Origin: Trebouxia sp. TZW2008
Taxonomy: Eukaryota > Chlorophyta > Trebouxiophyceae > Trebouxiales > Trebouxiaceae
Length of the DNA: 64,000 nucleotides
Direction of reading: 5' to 3'
Assembly (NCBI GenBank): GCA_002118135.1
Contig: BDIU01000085.1
Span: 1-64,000 of the forward strand
This document shows positions 53,334 through 64,000 of this stretch, piece by piece. The notes beneath the pieces were generated by a model. It saw only the letters and a program-made list of their open reading frames with translations. It was not told the DNA's origin and searched no databases. The stretch's first letter is position 1. Each line of letters starts with the position of its first letter. The position numbers and the translations under genes were made by a program.

Positions 53334-56300
53334 GCCTTAGCACAAACCTTGCGACGCTCGCAGCTCGGGGCTGATCTGCAGTTGCAACACTTCAGGGCTG
53401 TAATTGCTGCGTCAGCATCTACACACACTGAGCAGCAGTCACAGCAGGGCTGGTCAAGCCATCTTCTGAAGCTTGGGCTTGGTGTTGGCCTTGCAGCCGG
53501 GGTCTTTACTGCAAATGGCACATCACAGTGTGAACAGCAAGCTTCAGCTGGACAGACAAAGGTGCCAACAACTTTGCTTTGTAACGACTGCTTTGCCAAG
53601 AGGAATGTCCTTACAATAAATTGTCCTCCCTCAGCTGCACTGCAGTCAGAATGCAATGATTGACTCCCAATTGCATTGTCTTGACATTGAATCAAGTGTG
53701 CATGTGAAGAGAAATGTTCGTACTTTGCTGCAGCTGGCTTGCAGATTGTTAGAGGGCAATGTGTTGATGCAATGTATTGATGCAAATTTTGCCGAGCAAT
53801 GTATTGATGCAAATTCTGCTGAGCATTGTATCAATGCAAACTTTGCTGCTGCAGAGCCCTGAGACGGGCAGCAATAAGGTTTACAGTGAAGAAGAGGTAG
53901 CTGAGCATGCTAGCAAAGATGTGGGTGTCTGGGTTACCTACAAGGGCGGTGTGTATGATGTCACTGACTGGGTAAGTGACTTTCATCACCCTTGCTATAG
54001 CTGTGACATGTCATCAGCTTGAGCATAAGGCACGATTACTGCCAAAGGCATAACTAGTGCAGACCTTGCTTCTGCAATGTGTGGCGCTGTGCTGCATTGC
54101 AACCTGTCAAAATTTCACAGACTCTGCTTGTTGTGTTGACGCGCGTCTTCTTGCAGGCTCTCATGAATACACTATTACTGCGTTTTGTTGTGTTGTGCTG
54201 CTTTGCAGCCAATGAAGAGTTCATGAGCCTGCAGTGCAGTCTATCAAACAGCACAGCAACATTCCATCTTGACATTCATCTCATTGTTCGCTGGAGCGCA
54301 TGCTAGATAGACTGCAGGCCCAGCTAGGTGTGTACAGAAGCAACCAACTGTCTTCAGCCAGCTGGGTACTGTACTCTTGGCATTGTGCCTTGGTAAGAGG
54401 TGGATCAGCATCCTGGTGGCGGTGCACGTATCATAAACTTCTGCGCTTTGTGTTGGTGTGCTGCTCGGCCCATCAGGGATTCACTGGCCTGCCCTGCAGT
54501 GTATGAGCTAGCTGCACATCCACAAGGCCTTGACGTTTTGTCTTGGTGATAGGTGGATCAGCATCCTGGTGGTGGTGCACGCATCATGCTTGCTGCTGGA
54601 GGAGCGATCGACCCATTCTGGGCTATGTATGCTCAGCATCAGACTGCTGAAGTCCGCAAAATCCTGGAATCGTACAGGATTGGTGATCTGGTAAGCTGCT
54701 CATTGCTTTTGGATCAGCACCTTTGGGCAGATGCATGGCCATTGCAGTGTGCCAATGTCACCATCAATTTGGAGTATATTTTGTGCAATATCTACAATTG
54801 CCTCTTCACCCAGGTTAACACAATAAATAACAGCTTTGGCAATGTGAGGTCATTACTCGCTTCAGGCACAGCAGTTTGCGATAGCATGCAGTGCTGCGCA
54901 TGCAGCAAATTATGCAGACCACAATTGCAATCAGACTGACAAAGATATCAACATTAGAACCCTGACTTAGAGCTACAAGCTCAAGGGCACACGCAGGGTC
55001 TGCGATTGCCATGTGCTGTGCAGCGCACATCTCTGCATGTGCCCATCACAGCATCACAATGGGGCAGTTCATCTGATAAACTTCACCAGCCTTTCGCTGA
55101 GCACCTTGATTCCCTTTCTCGGTAATGCAGCAGAAAAAGAGGAAAACAACAAGAAAAAAGGTATTGTGGTTTGCAGGAAGGGGGAGCTGACACCTCAAAG
55201 CATCTTACTGACCCCTATGCCAACGCCTCAATCAGCCTTGTGCTGAACAAGCTTTGATAGCTTTTGACCCCTATGCCAACGCCTCAACCAGCCTTGTGCT
55301 GAACAAGCTTCGATAGTTTTCCTGTACACAAAAAACAAAAGACAAAGACTAGGAAAAGGCAATGTGGGTTGCAGGAAGGGGGAGCTGACACCTCCAAGCA
55401 AGTCACTGACCCCTACGCCAATGAGCCCAAGCGCCACAGGGCTTTGGTAGTGCGATCAGCCAAGCCCTTCAATGCTGAGACCCCAACAGACGCCCTGGGC
55501 ACTGGACCCACTACTGCAAATGAGCTGTTCTATGTCCGCAACCACCTGCCTGTGCCCCATATTGAGCCTGGTGCATACTCAGTAAGTCAAGCTTTCATTC
55601 TTGCGCCTGCTTTGAATAATGTACAGGCAGTCAGTCAGCGTGTTACTGTCTCTCACATTGAGCTTGGTGGATGTTCAGTGCATCAATTTCCATCTCTGTG
55701 TACAAAGAACTTGCCTTGTGCTTTGCAGTACAGCTTACCAGTGACAACAGTATTGCTAATGAACCAGAACTGCGCTGCTTTGTCCTACATCTGCAGTGGC
55801 AGTTGGAAGCTTATTCTTGCTGCGTCTTGACATGGATTTCTCAGCCTACATGCTGTGCCACTGCTGGCTTGTAGTTCCTGAGCTGATGGCATAAACACGG
55901 TGCTCAAATGAGTGATCCTTGACATGCAGTTACGGATAGAAGGAGAAGGCTTGCGCCACACAGAGCTCAGCCTGCACGACCTGCAAACCAAGTTCAAGCG
56001 GCACAGCGTGGTTGCAGCCATGCAGTGCAGCGGCAATAGGCGGCACGGTATGAATGAAGTCAAGAAGATCCAGGGTCTGGACTGGGACATTGGTGAGTTT
56101 CAGCTGATGCAGTTCACTGATTTGGACAGGGTGTGGCTAGCTGTTACCTGTGTGCAGCAGACTTACTAAGCCTCTACGGCTGAGTCACACATATTGTCAG
56201 TTTTCTCAGTGTGTTGCTTCCATGCATACTGCCTAAAGTTCTGCTGCAGGAACTGCCTATGGTCGAGGCAGGTGGGGTATGCACAAACAATCTGTTTTGT

Positions 56301-59300
56301 TGACACAGGGCAAGTTTGCCTAGAGTGTCATTTGTGCTTTGTTCTGCAGGTGCTATTGGCAGTGCAGAATGGTCAGGTGTCAAGCTGAGGGACGTGTTGA
56401 AGTACGCTGGCTTTGACGAGGACAGCAGTGACGGCGTAGCTCATGTGCAGTTTGAGGGGCTAGATAGTGATATCAGTGGCACCTGCTATGGCGCCTCGAT
56501 CCCCATTGACAAAGCCATGGGTAGTCATGGTGATGTCATCCTGGCACTGTCAATGAACGGCAGGTATAGTCTTCTTCCTCATTGTTTCGTACATCATGTG
56601 CAATTGAGGGGCTACATAGTGATATCAGCGGGGCATGGTGTGGTGCCTCAATCCCCATTGACAAAGCTATGAGTAGTCATGGTGATGTCATTCTGGCAAT
56701 GTCAATAAACAGCAGGTGAAGTTCATCATAGTATGCTGTGTTGTTGCCACAGATGCTGTAGCTCATGTGTGCTTTCAGGGCTTCAATAGTGACATCCTTT
56801 CCCATTGACAAGGCTTAATGCAGTCATGGTGACGTAATGTTGGCAACGTTAATGTTGGTAATCTATGAGTGGCAGGTAAAGTCCCATTTCAGCATGGTGT
56901 GTTGTTCCCATGGCTGCTGTAGCTCATGTGCAGTTTGAGGGGCTAGCTACTGCTATCAGCAGGACCTGCTATGATGCCTCAAACCACATTGACAAAGCCA
57001 TAGGGAGTCATGGCAATGTCATTCTGGCACTGTAAATGAATGGCAGGTATAGCCTTGTCTTCAGTATTCTGCATTGTCAGCATGGCATTAAGCTCACTTG
57101 GAAACGCGTAACTGCAAGCACCAAGCGTGCAGGATGGAAGTTTGACGCATGATCAAGCTTCAGGGCATGCACAGTAGCACGCAACTATCCCAGCAGGAAT
57201 TGATGCAATGCTATTTGTACTGTTTCAACAATACTAATAGCCACGGGGTTTATGCATCTGCTGCAGCAACTCAATGTCATGAAGCAATCTTGCATCAGGC
57301 AAGACATGCGGTGCAAATGCTATATGTGTATATATATTTTTGCATGCAATCAATGTTAGAGCGATCTCCCTTTTTTGACAGCAGCATTTGCCGGTCTGTG
57401 CTTGCAAGCATGCATGCTGCGTTATGCTCATGCCATCAGACTGTGCGCCTGATTAGGCTGCCTGTATTGAGAGTTCCTGCATGCCTGGCTGCAGGGTGTT
57501 GTCATCTGACCATGGCTGTTCTGCAGGGTCTTGGCAATTGATCATTAGTCCCCTGCAGGGTGTCGCCAACTGATCATGGCTTCCCTGCAAGGTGCTGTCA
57601 GCCGAGGATGAGTCTCCTGCATTATGTTGTCAACTGATCGTGAGTCTCCTGCAGGACGCCGTCAACTGATCACGACTTCCCTGCAGGGTATTGTTGACTG
57701 ATCATGGCTTGCCTGCAAGGTATTGTTGACTGATGATGACTTGCGTGCAGGGTGTTGTCAACTGACCATGACTTTCCTGCAGGGTTCTGTTGACTGATCA
57801 TGACGTGCGTGTAGGGCATTGTCGATTGATCGTGCTTGCCTGCAGGGTGTTGTCAACTGACCACGGGTTCCCTCTGCGGCTCGTGGTGCCTGGTGTGACA
57901 GGCGCCCGCTCTGTGAAGTGGCTGTCCCGCATCATCACCAGCAGGGAGGAGAGTCAAGCCCACTGGCAACAGGTGTGCCCTGGCCCTGGCATGCTACCAT
58001 TGGTCATAGCACAATGCTCTTCAGTTCGGCATGTTCCCCTTAGTTGTGGCATGTTGCATCATTATGCCACCTGGGCAGCTTATACTGCATTTCTTCACCT
58101 AGTCGCGCTCTTTGGAGTGGCTGTCCGGAATCAACACCAGTAGAGAAGAGAGTCAAGCCCACTGGCAACAGGTCTGCCCTGATTGTTGTAAAATGCCCTT
58201 TGTTATGGCATGTGCCATCATTGTGGCACCTGGACTGCTTGCATTGCATTTCTTTGCTTGGTCTGGCTCTGTGAAGTGACTGTCTCGCATCATCACCAGC
58301 AGGGAGGAGCGCCAAGCACATTGATAGCAGGTATCCTTTGGCCTTAGCATGCCGACATCTGAATGCTCAGGCATACAGACCAGGGAATGCATACCAAGCA
58401 GCCAGAGCTTCACAATCTGCCCTATTCGCAGCTCGTGACACCCTGGCCGCTTGGTCACACGCTGTCACCACAACACATTAAATCCTATATGACATCCTAG
58501 CTGCTTCTGCCGCAGTCCCAGTATTTGATAAACATCATTTTGGCCGCTGCTGCTTTCATGGCACATAGTATGCTGTTGGATTGCTTGTTTTGCTGTTCCC
58601 CATCTGTCAATTGATGTACTGTAGCTGTTGCTGCATGTAGTCAAGGTGTGCTACAGAGCTGCAGTCAGCAGCTTTGCTGATCTATGCAGTACAGATCTTG
58701 AGTGCTCAGACCGCAACATAGGCATGTGGTAATGCACAGTGCCTGATTCCATTGGCTTCTGTTACTGCTGTGATTGTGAGCATTCATGGCAATGCTGAGG
58801 CGCTGTCCATCCACGTACTGACTGCATTTGGTGATGAATCCTGACTTTTTGCTGTGCCCTTGCAGCATGACTACAAGGCCTTTTCACCAGGAGTGACCAT
58901 GGAGACTGTAACAGAGGATGACTGGCGAGGCGCACCTGCCCTGCAGGAAAGCCCTGTCACCTCAGCCATCTGTGAGCCAGCCAATGGAACTCAGCTGGAA
59001 GAGGGCACTGAGGAAGTTTCAGGTCAGTCTGCATCTGTCAAATGTGACTTCTGTTTGTGACGCTCGCTTCAAGTACCAAGAAAGCTGTCCTTATATCAAA
59101 TCGTCCTTACTGAGAGGTGCTATTGCAGTCAGAATGACTCGTCCCTGGTTGTGGTGTTCTTACATGTTCTTTCAACAAGCTTATATAAGTGTCCTCATAA
59201 GGGGATTTGTACATGTTGCTTGCTCAATAAAACGTCGGGAGTTTGCAATCTGCATCATGGGACATCATCATACACGTCTCTTGGCTGTACAGCCATCGCA

Positions 59301-60656
59301 CAAGTGTGAAAGGTTTTGAAGGGTTTTATTGTGAGCTTGATGGTGTGTTCAGTCAGTTTTGTTTGTGGTCATACAGCCAATATGATGATTGTGCTGCTAC
59401 AGAGTGGCTGGTTGACTGGAAGCCTTAGTGCATTGTATGCATGCTGCATAGCCCAGTAAATGGACTGCGTGTGCATGGTTGAAGATGTGACTAGCTGATG
59501 CTGAATGCTGCTTGAGAACTTACCGTGTCTGCGTGGACACAGTGCGAGGGTATGCCTACTCTGGAGGTGGCCGCAACATCATCCGTGTAGATGTCTCAGC
59601 AGATGGAGGCAAAACGTGGCATGTCGCCACTTTGGACAATCCTGGTCAGCTTCCACACCGTGCCTGGTGAGCCTGCTCTTGATTGCAGAGTTTGTTTGAT
59701 GTTTAGCTGCGTCTTTTTCTCAACACAGTTGTCGTCACATCAATTTGTATTCACTCAGAAGCATGCTGCAATCAGAATGCAGTGATTGCTTCCCACTTTC
59801 AGCGCCCTTGCAACAAGTCTGCCATGGCATCAACTGTCCTTGTGTAAAGAGGTCACTAAGTTCATTTTGCTCAACACCGTGTAGCTCTCTACTTCATGCT
59901 GGGCAGCCAACGTTTGTGCAAACAGAGCTGCGAGAAAAGTTTGGACAAGATCCGATGTTGCATCAGACATTCATGTACAGCCTAGCAAGGTGTGCTTTAT
60001 GCTAGGTGCTGTATGCTAGGTGTCGGGGTGCTTCAGCATGGCTGTGTAAGCAGAATGGCATCACAAGACAGTTGGGTGGCTGTGTGTAGGGACAGGACCA
60101 GGTGGCATCATTTGAGCTACTGCTGAAATCCCACCAACGCAAAGCATAGTGCATTCTGGATGGACTGTGTGCATACTACCACAAAAACAAAGCTTGCTGT
60201 CAAGAACATTCTATGCCTCTGGTCACAAACACAATGCCAACAGTGTTCTGTAATGACGTTTGGGACATCATTCCATGTTGCCACACTTGTAACAGAAAAG
60301 CCACATGATGTCTCATTTCAACTGTGCCCTGCCCTATGTGCAGGGAGTGGACAAGGTGGCACCACCGAAGCTACTGCTAAAAGAACTTCAATGGAAACCA
60401 TGATCCAGGCAGAGCCGCTCACTATCTTCAATCAAGTGTGACCATCCATTGTATGTGCAGGGACTGGACAAGGTGGCACCTTGATGTACCTTTGCCCAAG
60501 GGTCATGCGGGCCCCATAGAGCTGTGCTGCAGGGCTGTGGACTCTTCATATAACACACAGCCAGACACTGTGGCACCCATCTGGAACATGAGGGGCATCG
60601 TCAACAATGCATGGCATCGCATTCAGGTGTCTATAGAGACAGAGGCTGCCAGCTAG
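53307..60656 (+). CDS. SUOX: Heme-containing sulfite oxidase (animal-type), probably mitochondrial, ten exons
   Basis: Oxidises sulfite to sulfate with a molybdenum cofactor. Exons 53307-53561, 53855-53971, 54553-54690, 55375-55581, 55930-56092, 56350-56563, 57846-57972, 58866-59022, 59543-59666 and 60461-60656 join in phase to 565 residues. Residues 1-45 are basic and acid-poor ([17 protein letters not shown]), followed by a hydrophobic segment ([14 protein letters not shown]), like the intermembrane-space leader of animal SUOX. The cytochrome b5 domain has both heme histidines (VDQHPGGG and WAMYAQHQ). The Mo domain has the cofactor cysteine in [43 protein letters not shown] and the dimerisation domain [17 protein letters not shown] ... 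[12 protein letters not shown]. There is no peroxisomal SKL-type end. Land-plant enzymes lack the heme domain. Confidence 0.96.
53570..53690 (+). repeat. Dispersed-repeat copy in SUOX intron 1
   Basis: GTAACGACTGCTTTGCCAAGAGGAATGTCCTTACAATAAATTGTCC and GCACTGCAGTCAGAATGCAATG match the family at 31045-31125. Confidence 0.5.
53755..53842 (+). repeat. Short tandem repeat before SUOX exon 2
   Basis: Four units of about 25 bases with GAGCAATGTATTGATGCAAATTYTGC precede the exon 2 acceptor at 53854. Confidence 0.75.
54391..54440 (+). repeat. Ghost copy of SUOX exon 3 start
   Basis: AGGTGGATCAGCATCCTGGTGGCGGTGCACGTATCAT repeats the real exon start at 54553 (heme HPGG region), then diverges. Confidence 0.85.
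55171..55320 (+). repeat. Ghost copy of SUOX exon 4 acceptor and start, with a local 57-base duplication
   Basis: TTTGCAG|GAAGGGGGAGCTGACACCTC...ACTGACCCCTATGCCAACG copies the real edge at 55368-55425. A unit with TGACCCCTATGCCAACGCCTCAAYCAGCCTTGTGCTGAACAAGC is then repeated in tandem. Confidence 0.85.
56600..57052 (+). repeat. Three ghost copies of the SUOX exon 6 end
   Basis: Copies near 56605-56715, 56755-56876 and 56926-57046 repeat the GLDSDISG...[23 protein letters not shown] end of exon 6 and run to NNCAG|GT-like donors (CAGCAG|GTGAAG, TGGCAG|GTAAAG, TGGCAG|GTATAG). All carry stops or frameshifts. Confidence 0.9.
57488..57845 (+). repeat. Minisatellite of decoy acceptors before SUOX exon 7
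   Basis: About ten degenerate units of 30-40 bases, consensus CTGCAGGGTGTTGTCAACTGATCATGACTTGC. Each repeats the real acceptor CTGCAG|GGTGTTGTCAACTGACC at 57840 with the first ~17 bases of exon 7. Most units keep the AG. Confidence 0.93.
58095..58335 (+). repeat. Two ghost copies of the SUOX exon 7 end
   Basis: GTCGCGCTCTTTGGAGTGGCTGTCC...CACTGGCAACAG|GTCTGCC (to about 58172) and GTCTGGCTCTGTGAAGTGACTGTC...TGATAGCAG|GTATCC (to about 58330) repeat the exon end at 57972, each with an intact GT. Confidence 0.9.
59060..59170 (+). repeat. Dispersed-repeat copy in SUOX intron 8
   Basis: CAAGTACCAAGAAAGCTGTCCTTAT, GTCCTTACTGAGAGGTGCTATTGCAGTCAGAATG and a GTTCTTACATG end follow the order of the copy at 31025-31160. 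Confidence 0.5.
60081..60366 (+). repeat. Two ghost copies of the SUOX exon 10 acceptor and start
   Basis: TGTAG|GGACAGGACCAGGTGGCATC (60086) and TGTGCAG|GGAGTGGACAAGGTGGCACC (60337-60362) precede the real TGTGCAG|GGACTGGACAAGGTGGCACC at 60454. Related sequence follows each copy (GARGCTACTGCTRAAA). Confidence 0.85.
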
Positions 60657-63120
60657 TAGTGCGCTCTGTAGACCTGCTGAATCAATTTGCTTGCTATCCG
60701 ATTCTGTGAGTCAGCAGGTGGAGCACAATTTTGGCATTGTCATTTTGCTGTAGGCAGTCAGCTCAACAAGTAGGTACAGTGTAGGCATAAGACATTACAG
60801 TTCAAAGGTTGAGAATTTGCGGTCATGTTGAACTGCGCTCCTTGTACCACCTGTCTATTACCATATATGTTGTTTTGAAAGACATCCCACGAGCTTTTTG
60901 AGCTATACGTTTTTGTTAGAATGGTGAAAGTACACATAGTGCAGCTTGAAAGCGGAATCCCTGCAGGAGAAACGTTTTGAGGTTCTCCTCTTCAGGTGTC
61001 AGGAAGTCTGTATATAAGGTTTGTCAAAGGACTACAGCTCATGCACCCACCGACAGCAAGGTGCACAATGAGAAAGGACGCTGAGTGAAGTGTATAATGA
61101 CGACTGCCAGACCTGAGCTAAACTTGAATCAATTGTTGCTCGATGAGGGGAAACAATAGGCAAGAATGAGCCAGCATTGGATCATGTCCAGATGATCAGA
61201 ACCATCTTGCATGATCTTGGTGTGGCTGCTTGTTGGGAAGCTTTGTTGTTACTCCTACTTGATGATTGCCTCAATCAGCCACACACATGCATCAAGCGTG
61301 AGTGTATTGTTGCAAGGCCACAATCACAATGTGTTGGCAGTGTTGGTACAAAATGTCCAAATGCTTGGCGCCATATTCAGCTTGGAAAGTCAACCAATCA
61401 ATACCATTTACATTCTGGGGTATGTGACTCATCGGACTTCCTAGCTTGAAAGCACAGGTGAATGTTTGTTGTACATGATGACACATTCACGTGTGCTTTC
61501 AAGCCAGGCCCGGCATGTTTACCCTGAGCCAGCGGGTGCGGCCCCAATCTTCTCTTTCTCTGAGTCGTCATGGTCGGCAAATTTAAAGGCTCCTCTGCTT
61601 TGCAAGTTTTGTGGCAGACCTGGAACCCATGCACAGCAAGCCAGGGTGCAACAACATGTGTATCCGCAGGGAGGGACGCCAAGGCCTCCCCAGCACAGTT
61701 GACCCCAAGGCCTCCCCAGCATAGTTCAGTGATGGCAGCTGACCGCCAGGCATACTGTGACACAATCAGAATGGCAGTTCCTTTCCACAAAAGTTCTGAG
61801 CTTACCACAGGTCAGCATTAAGCACAAGCACATAGACGCCCTCAGAAAGCAAGACAGCATATGCAGCATCATGCTGGTCACCAACCAAGTAGATTCACTG
61901 TAGAAGGCTTTCACGCAGGGTCATGTGGATGACCACAGAGCTCAGAAAAGCTGGACAGGTGAGACAATACTTGGGCAACACACACCTAGCACTTGCGTCT
62001 GAGCCTGAATCCTGAAAGCATCAGCAAAGATATGTTAGTGGTCATGCACAGAAAGAGCGATACACAAATTGACATGCTGCTTGCAGACAGCGCAAGTTTG
62101 CCTTCCCAAAAGCCCCACATGCAGAAACTTGTGCAGATGTGCCCATGTTTGCGTGCACTGAAGACTGTCAACATTCATAACAAGAAGCAGGTGCAAAACC
62201 AAGATGTTTTGCCTGTAATGACTCGCACACTATTTTGCGCTGACCGAACGCTAGTACGGCAAATTTGAAAGCCTGTGACCGGGCAGATTTTCATGGGCAC
62301 TGCTGACTGCGACAAAGATTTTCATGCTGGCAAAAGTGGAGCTGCAACTGTCTCGAGTTGTCGCCAAGCTGATACGACAGTGATGAAGGCTTTGCCCGCC
62401 ACGCGCATGACTGTGAGCTCAGCCCACTGCTCAGACAGAACTACAGCCTCGCGAGGCGACCGTAATCCAGCAAGCGCCAGTAGGTCTCAAATGTAAGAAC
62501 GCTTTCAAGTGAGGCACTCTTGGCGCGGAAGCTGGTAACTTCGTGCCGACCTCTGCATCGCAATTGCGTGCATATCAAAAGCTCAACGTGCTCGGCTACG
62601 CACGGACAGCAGCCCTATTTTTGACCCCTCCATAAATTGGGTTGGAGGTCGACCTGGCAGGGTCAGCGGTCTGGCGAAATGGGCACGATCGATGCGGAGA
62701 CACAGATTACAGTACCACACAAACCTCGCGTCTGTGCAAGCGACGTTCGCCAAAAACACAAAGTTCGTGTCAAGCGCTCAGCTCAGGTGTTCCGCTCTGT
62801 CAAAGTCGTACTCACGATAGCTCACTTCTACAGTTTGATTTGCCGACTGCGATTCCAAGCCGTTCTGGCGCATACGACGCTCCTACCCTGCAGTACTTGA
62901 GCCGAGTTTCACACTTTTGTTACTCAGGTACTGCCATTGACGGTAGTGCTGGCACATCACCATGCTCAGGCTAGGGGTGCCTGTTATGTCCTGCGACTGC
63001 CCGACATTTCGGTGAAGACTCAACACGGTTGTTATATTGGCAATCTGAAGTGCCACGCTGAGCCTGAGATCATCACGTTTGTATGCTTCGGGTGGCAAGC
63101 CATCTCTGCTCTGGCTCTTC
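60657..63120. other. Gene-poor spacer, no gene supported
   Basis: I could not support an exon. A short hairpin lies at 61440-61508, and a GGCCTCCCCAGCAYAGTT unit occurs twice near 61680-61725. Short open frames (for example 61177-61449) lack convincing family resemblance. The last ~500 bases are GC-richer with many CG steps, as expected for the promoter of the gene at 63121. Confidence 0.4.
61440..61508. repeat. 26-base-arm inverted repeat
   Basis: The left arm CCTAGCTTGAAAGCACAGG... (61440-61465) and right arm (61483-61508) are inverted copies with about two mismatches around a 17-base loop. Could be a fold-back element. Confidence 0.75.
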
Positions 63121-64000
63121 ATGGACAGTCAGCTGGATGCTGTGCGGCACAGAATATGCAAGGCCGAAGACGAAATTGTGAAAATCAAGCAGGACCTGGC
63201 AGCAGCAGAGCAGGCAGGGAATAAGGCGAAAGAGAGAGTGCTTCTGGACCTGCTGCTCAGTCTCAATAATCAGCTAGTTAGTCTGCAAGAGCTGAAGAAC
63301 ATTCTCCTGCGCAGCCAAACACCAAGTAAGCTCTGCCTTCAGCTTGTATACGTTGGCTTACTGGTGTTGACACCATTTGCGCTCCATTCAGCAGAACTGT
63401 ATCAAGTATCAAATGAGAATTGATATTGTTTGCACTGCACAGCTCTGGGGACTAGCCCATAAGAAATGTCTCATGACTGCAATGTGTCCTCATGGTCAAC
63501 AAGTAGCACACTGATTTGAAAGCTGAGAATTGGATGATCTATTTGTGCACAACTTTGCACAGTGCTGAGCAGAGTACACACTCTGTACTATCCAAATTCT
63601 ATTATAATACTTCTACCATCTGATCCAAGCTTATATGCCTGTAATTTACTGACAAGGTGCTCATATTGTCCTATGCTTTCAGGTGCAAGCACCCAAGCGG
63701 GACATGTTTCCATTGATGTCGCTGATGGCCCAGGTGACAATTGGTTTGGGCAAAATCAAATTGTAACATGCTTGGTCATTGTCTTCGCTGCTTGTGTGTC
63801 TCCTGAACCAGGCCTACCGCACTTGTAACATTTTGACTTGATAGCAAACCTATTCAATCACTGCTGCAAATTTCACAGCCTTTTGCTCTGTCATGCTTTT
63901 GGCCAAGTGATGTGGCCTCAAATTCTTTTGTCCACATTGCTGACAGTATCAAGGTGCCGGTAGCATCAAGGTGTCAATAGCATTGAAAGAATTTGCTTGA
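63121..64000 (+). CDS. Start of an unidentified coiled-coil protein, cut by the window edge
   Basis: Exon 1 63121-63325 begins MDSQLDAVRHRICKAEDEIV and forms a heptad-rich coiled coil through about residue 60 (LDLLLSLNNQLVSLQELKN). A GT donor follows; exon 2, about 63683-63733, reads STQAGHVSIDVADGPG in agreeing phase before another GT donor. Further exons lie beyond the window. No family recognised and no function assigned. Confidence 0.55.

Noticed and set aside
57149..57541. 130-codon rightward frame in SUOX intron 6
   Set aside because: Lies within the intron and runs into the minisatellite; no conserved features.
61177..61449. Possible LisH/WD-type protein (MIRTILHDLG..., LLQGHNHNVLAV)
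   Set aside because: The resemblance is limited to a few residues, no neighbouring exons fit in phase, and the frame lacks conserved motifs.

Overview
The window reads as nuclear DNA of a flagellated eukaryote, most likely a chlorophyte green alga (a trebouxiophyte is a guess). Protein-coding genes are cut into many short exons by GT-AG introns of roughly 50-1300 bases. Two genes belong to cilia (a dynein-2 intermediate chain and the central-pair protein CPC1/SPEF2). GARS is monofunctional with a targeting-like leader, as in plants and algae and unlike the fused animal and fungal enzymes. The inorganic pyrophosphatase carries a plastid-like leader with a VRA-type site. I saw no tRNA, rRNA, CRISPR array, reverse transcriptase or intact transposase gene.

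Layout. 690-5359 (-) dynein-2 intermediate chain DYNC2I1/WDR60, head-to-head with 5646-19749 (+) CPC1/SPEF2. 19812-21041 (-) ALG7/DPAGT1, intronless. 21831-24752 (-) RPAC1, the AC40 subunit of RNA polymerases I and III, head-to-head with 25075-29064 (+) DUSP12/YVH1. 29983-32649 (-) an RS-domain protein with two hnRNP-Q-type NURR modules. 33284-37162 (-) inorganic pyrophosphatase, head-to-head with 37725-42274 (+) GARS. 43082-43953 (-) universal stress protein, head-to-head with 44376-46709 (+) sphingosine-1-phosphate phosphatase. 47314 to at least 50815 (-) histidine phosphatase with an unresolved 5' end. 53307-60656 (+) heme-containing sulfite oxidase. 63121 to the window edge (+) the start of an unidentified coiled-coil gene. 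Strands nearly alternate, giving four or five divergent pairs with short shared promoters.

How genes relate. The two ciliary genes share one 286-base promoter, so co-expression is plausible. RPAC1 (rRNA, 5S and tRNA synthesis) and YVH1 (60S ribosome maturation in other eukaryotes) share a 322-base promoter, a second functionally coherent pair. The other neighbours are ordinary housekeeping genes.

The most unusual signal is structural. In at least seven of the intron-containing genes, short tandem duplications span an exon-intron junction, so degenerate copies of an exon edge together with its splice site lie in the adjoining intron. Copies of exon starts lie before the exon and copies of exon ends lie after it. 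The extreme case is a minisatellite of about ten 30-40 base units before sulfite oxidase exon 7, each unit repeating the acceptor and the exon start. In DUSP12 one such copy has kept its frame, both splice sites and symmetric phase, and looks like a usable cassette exon. Other notable items are three GC-AG introns with the same AAG|GCAAG context, a 164-base near-perfect hairpin in an RPAC1 intron, a 265-base inverted-repeat element in a GARS intron, and a dispersed degenerate repeat family in introns.
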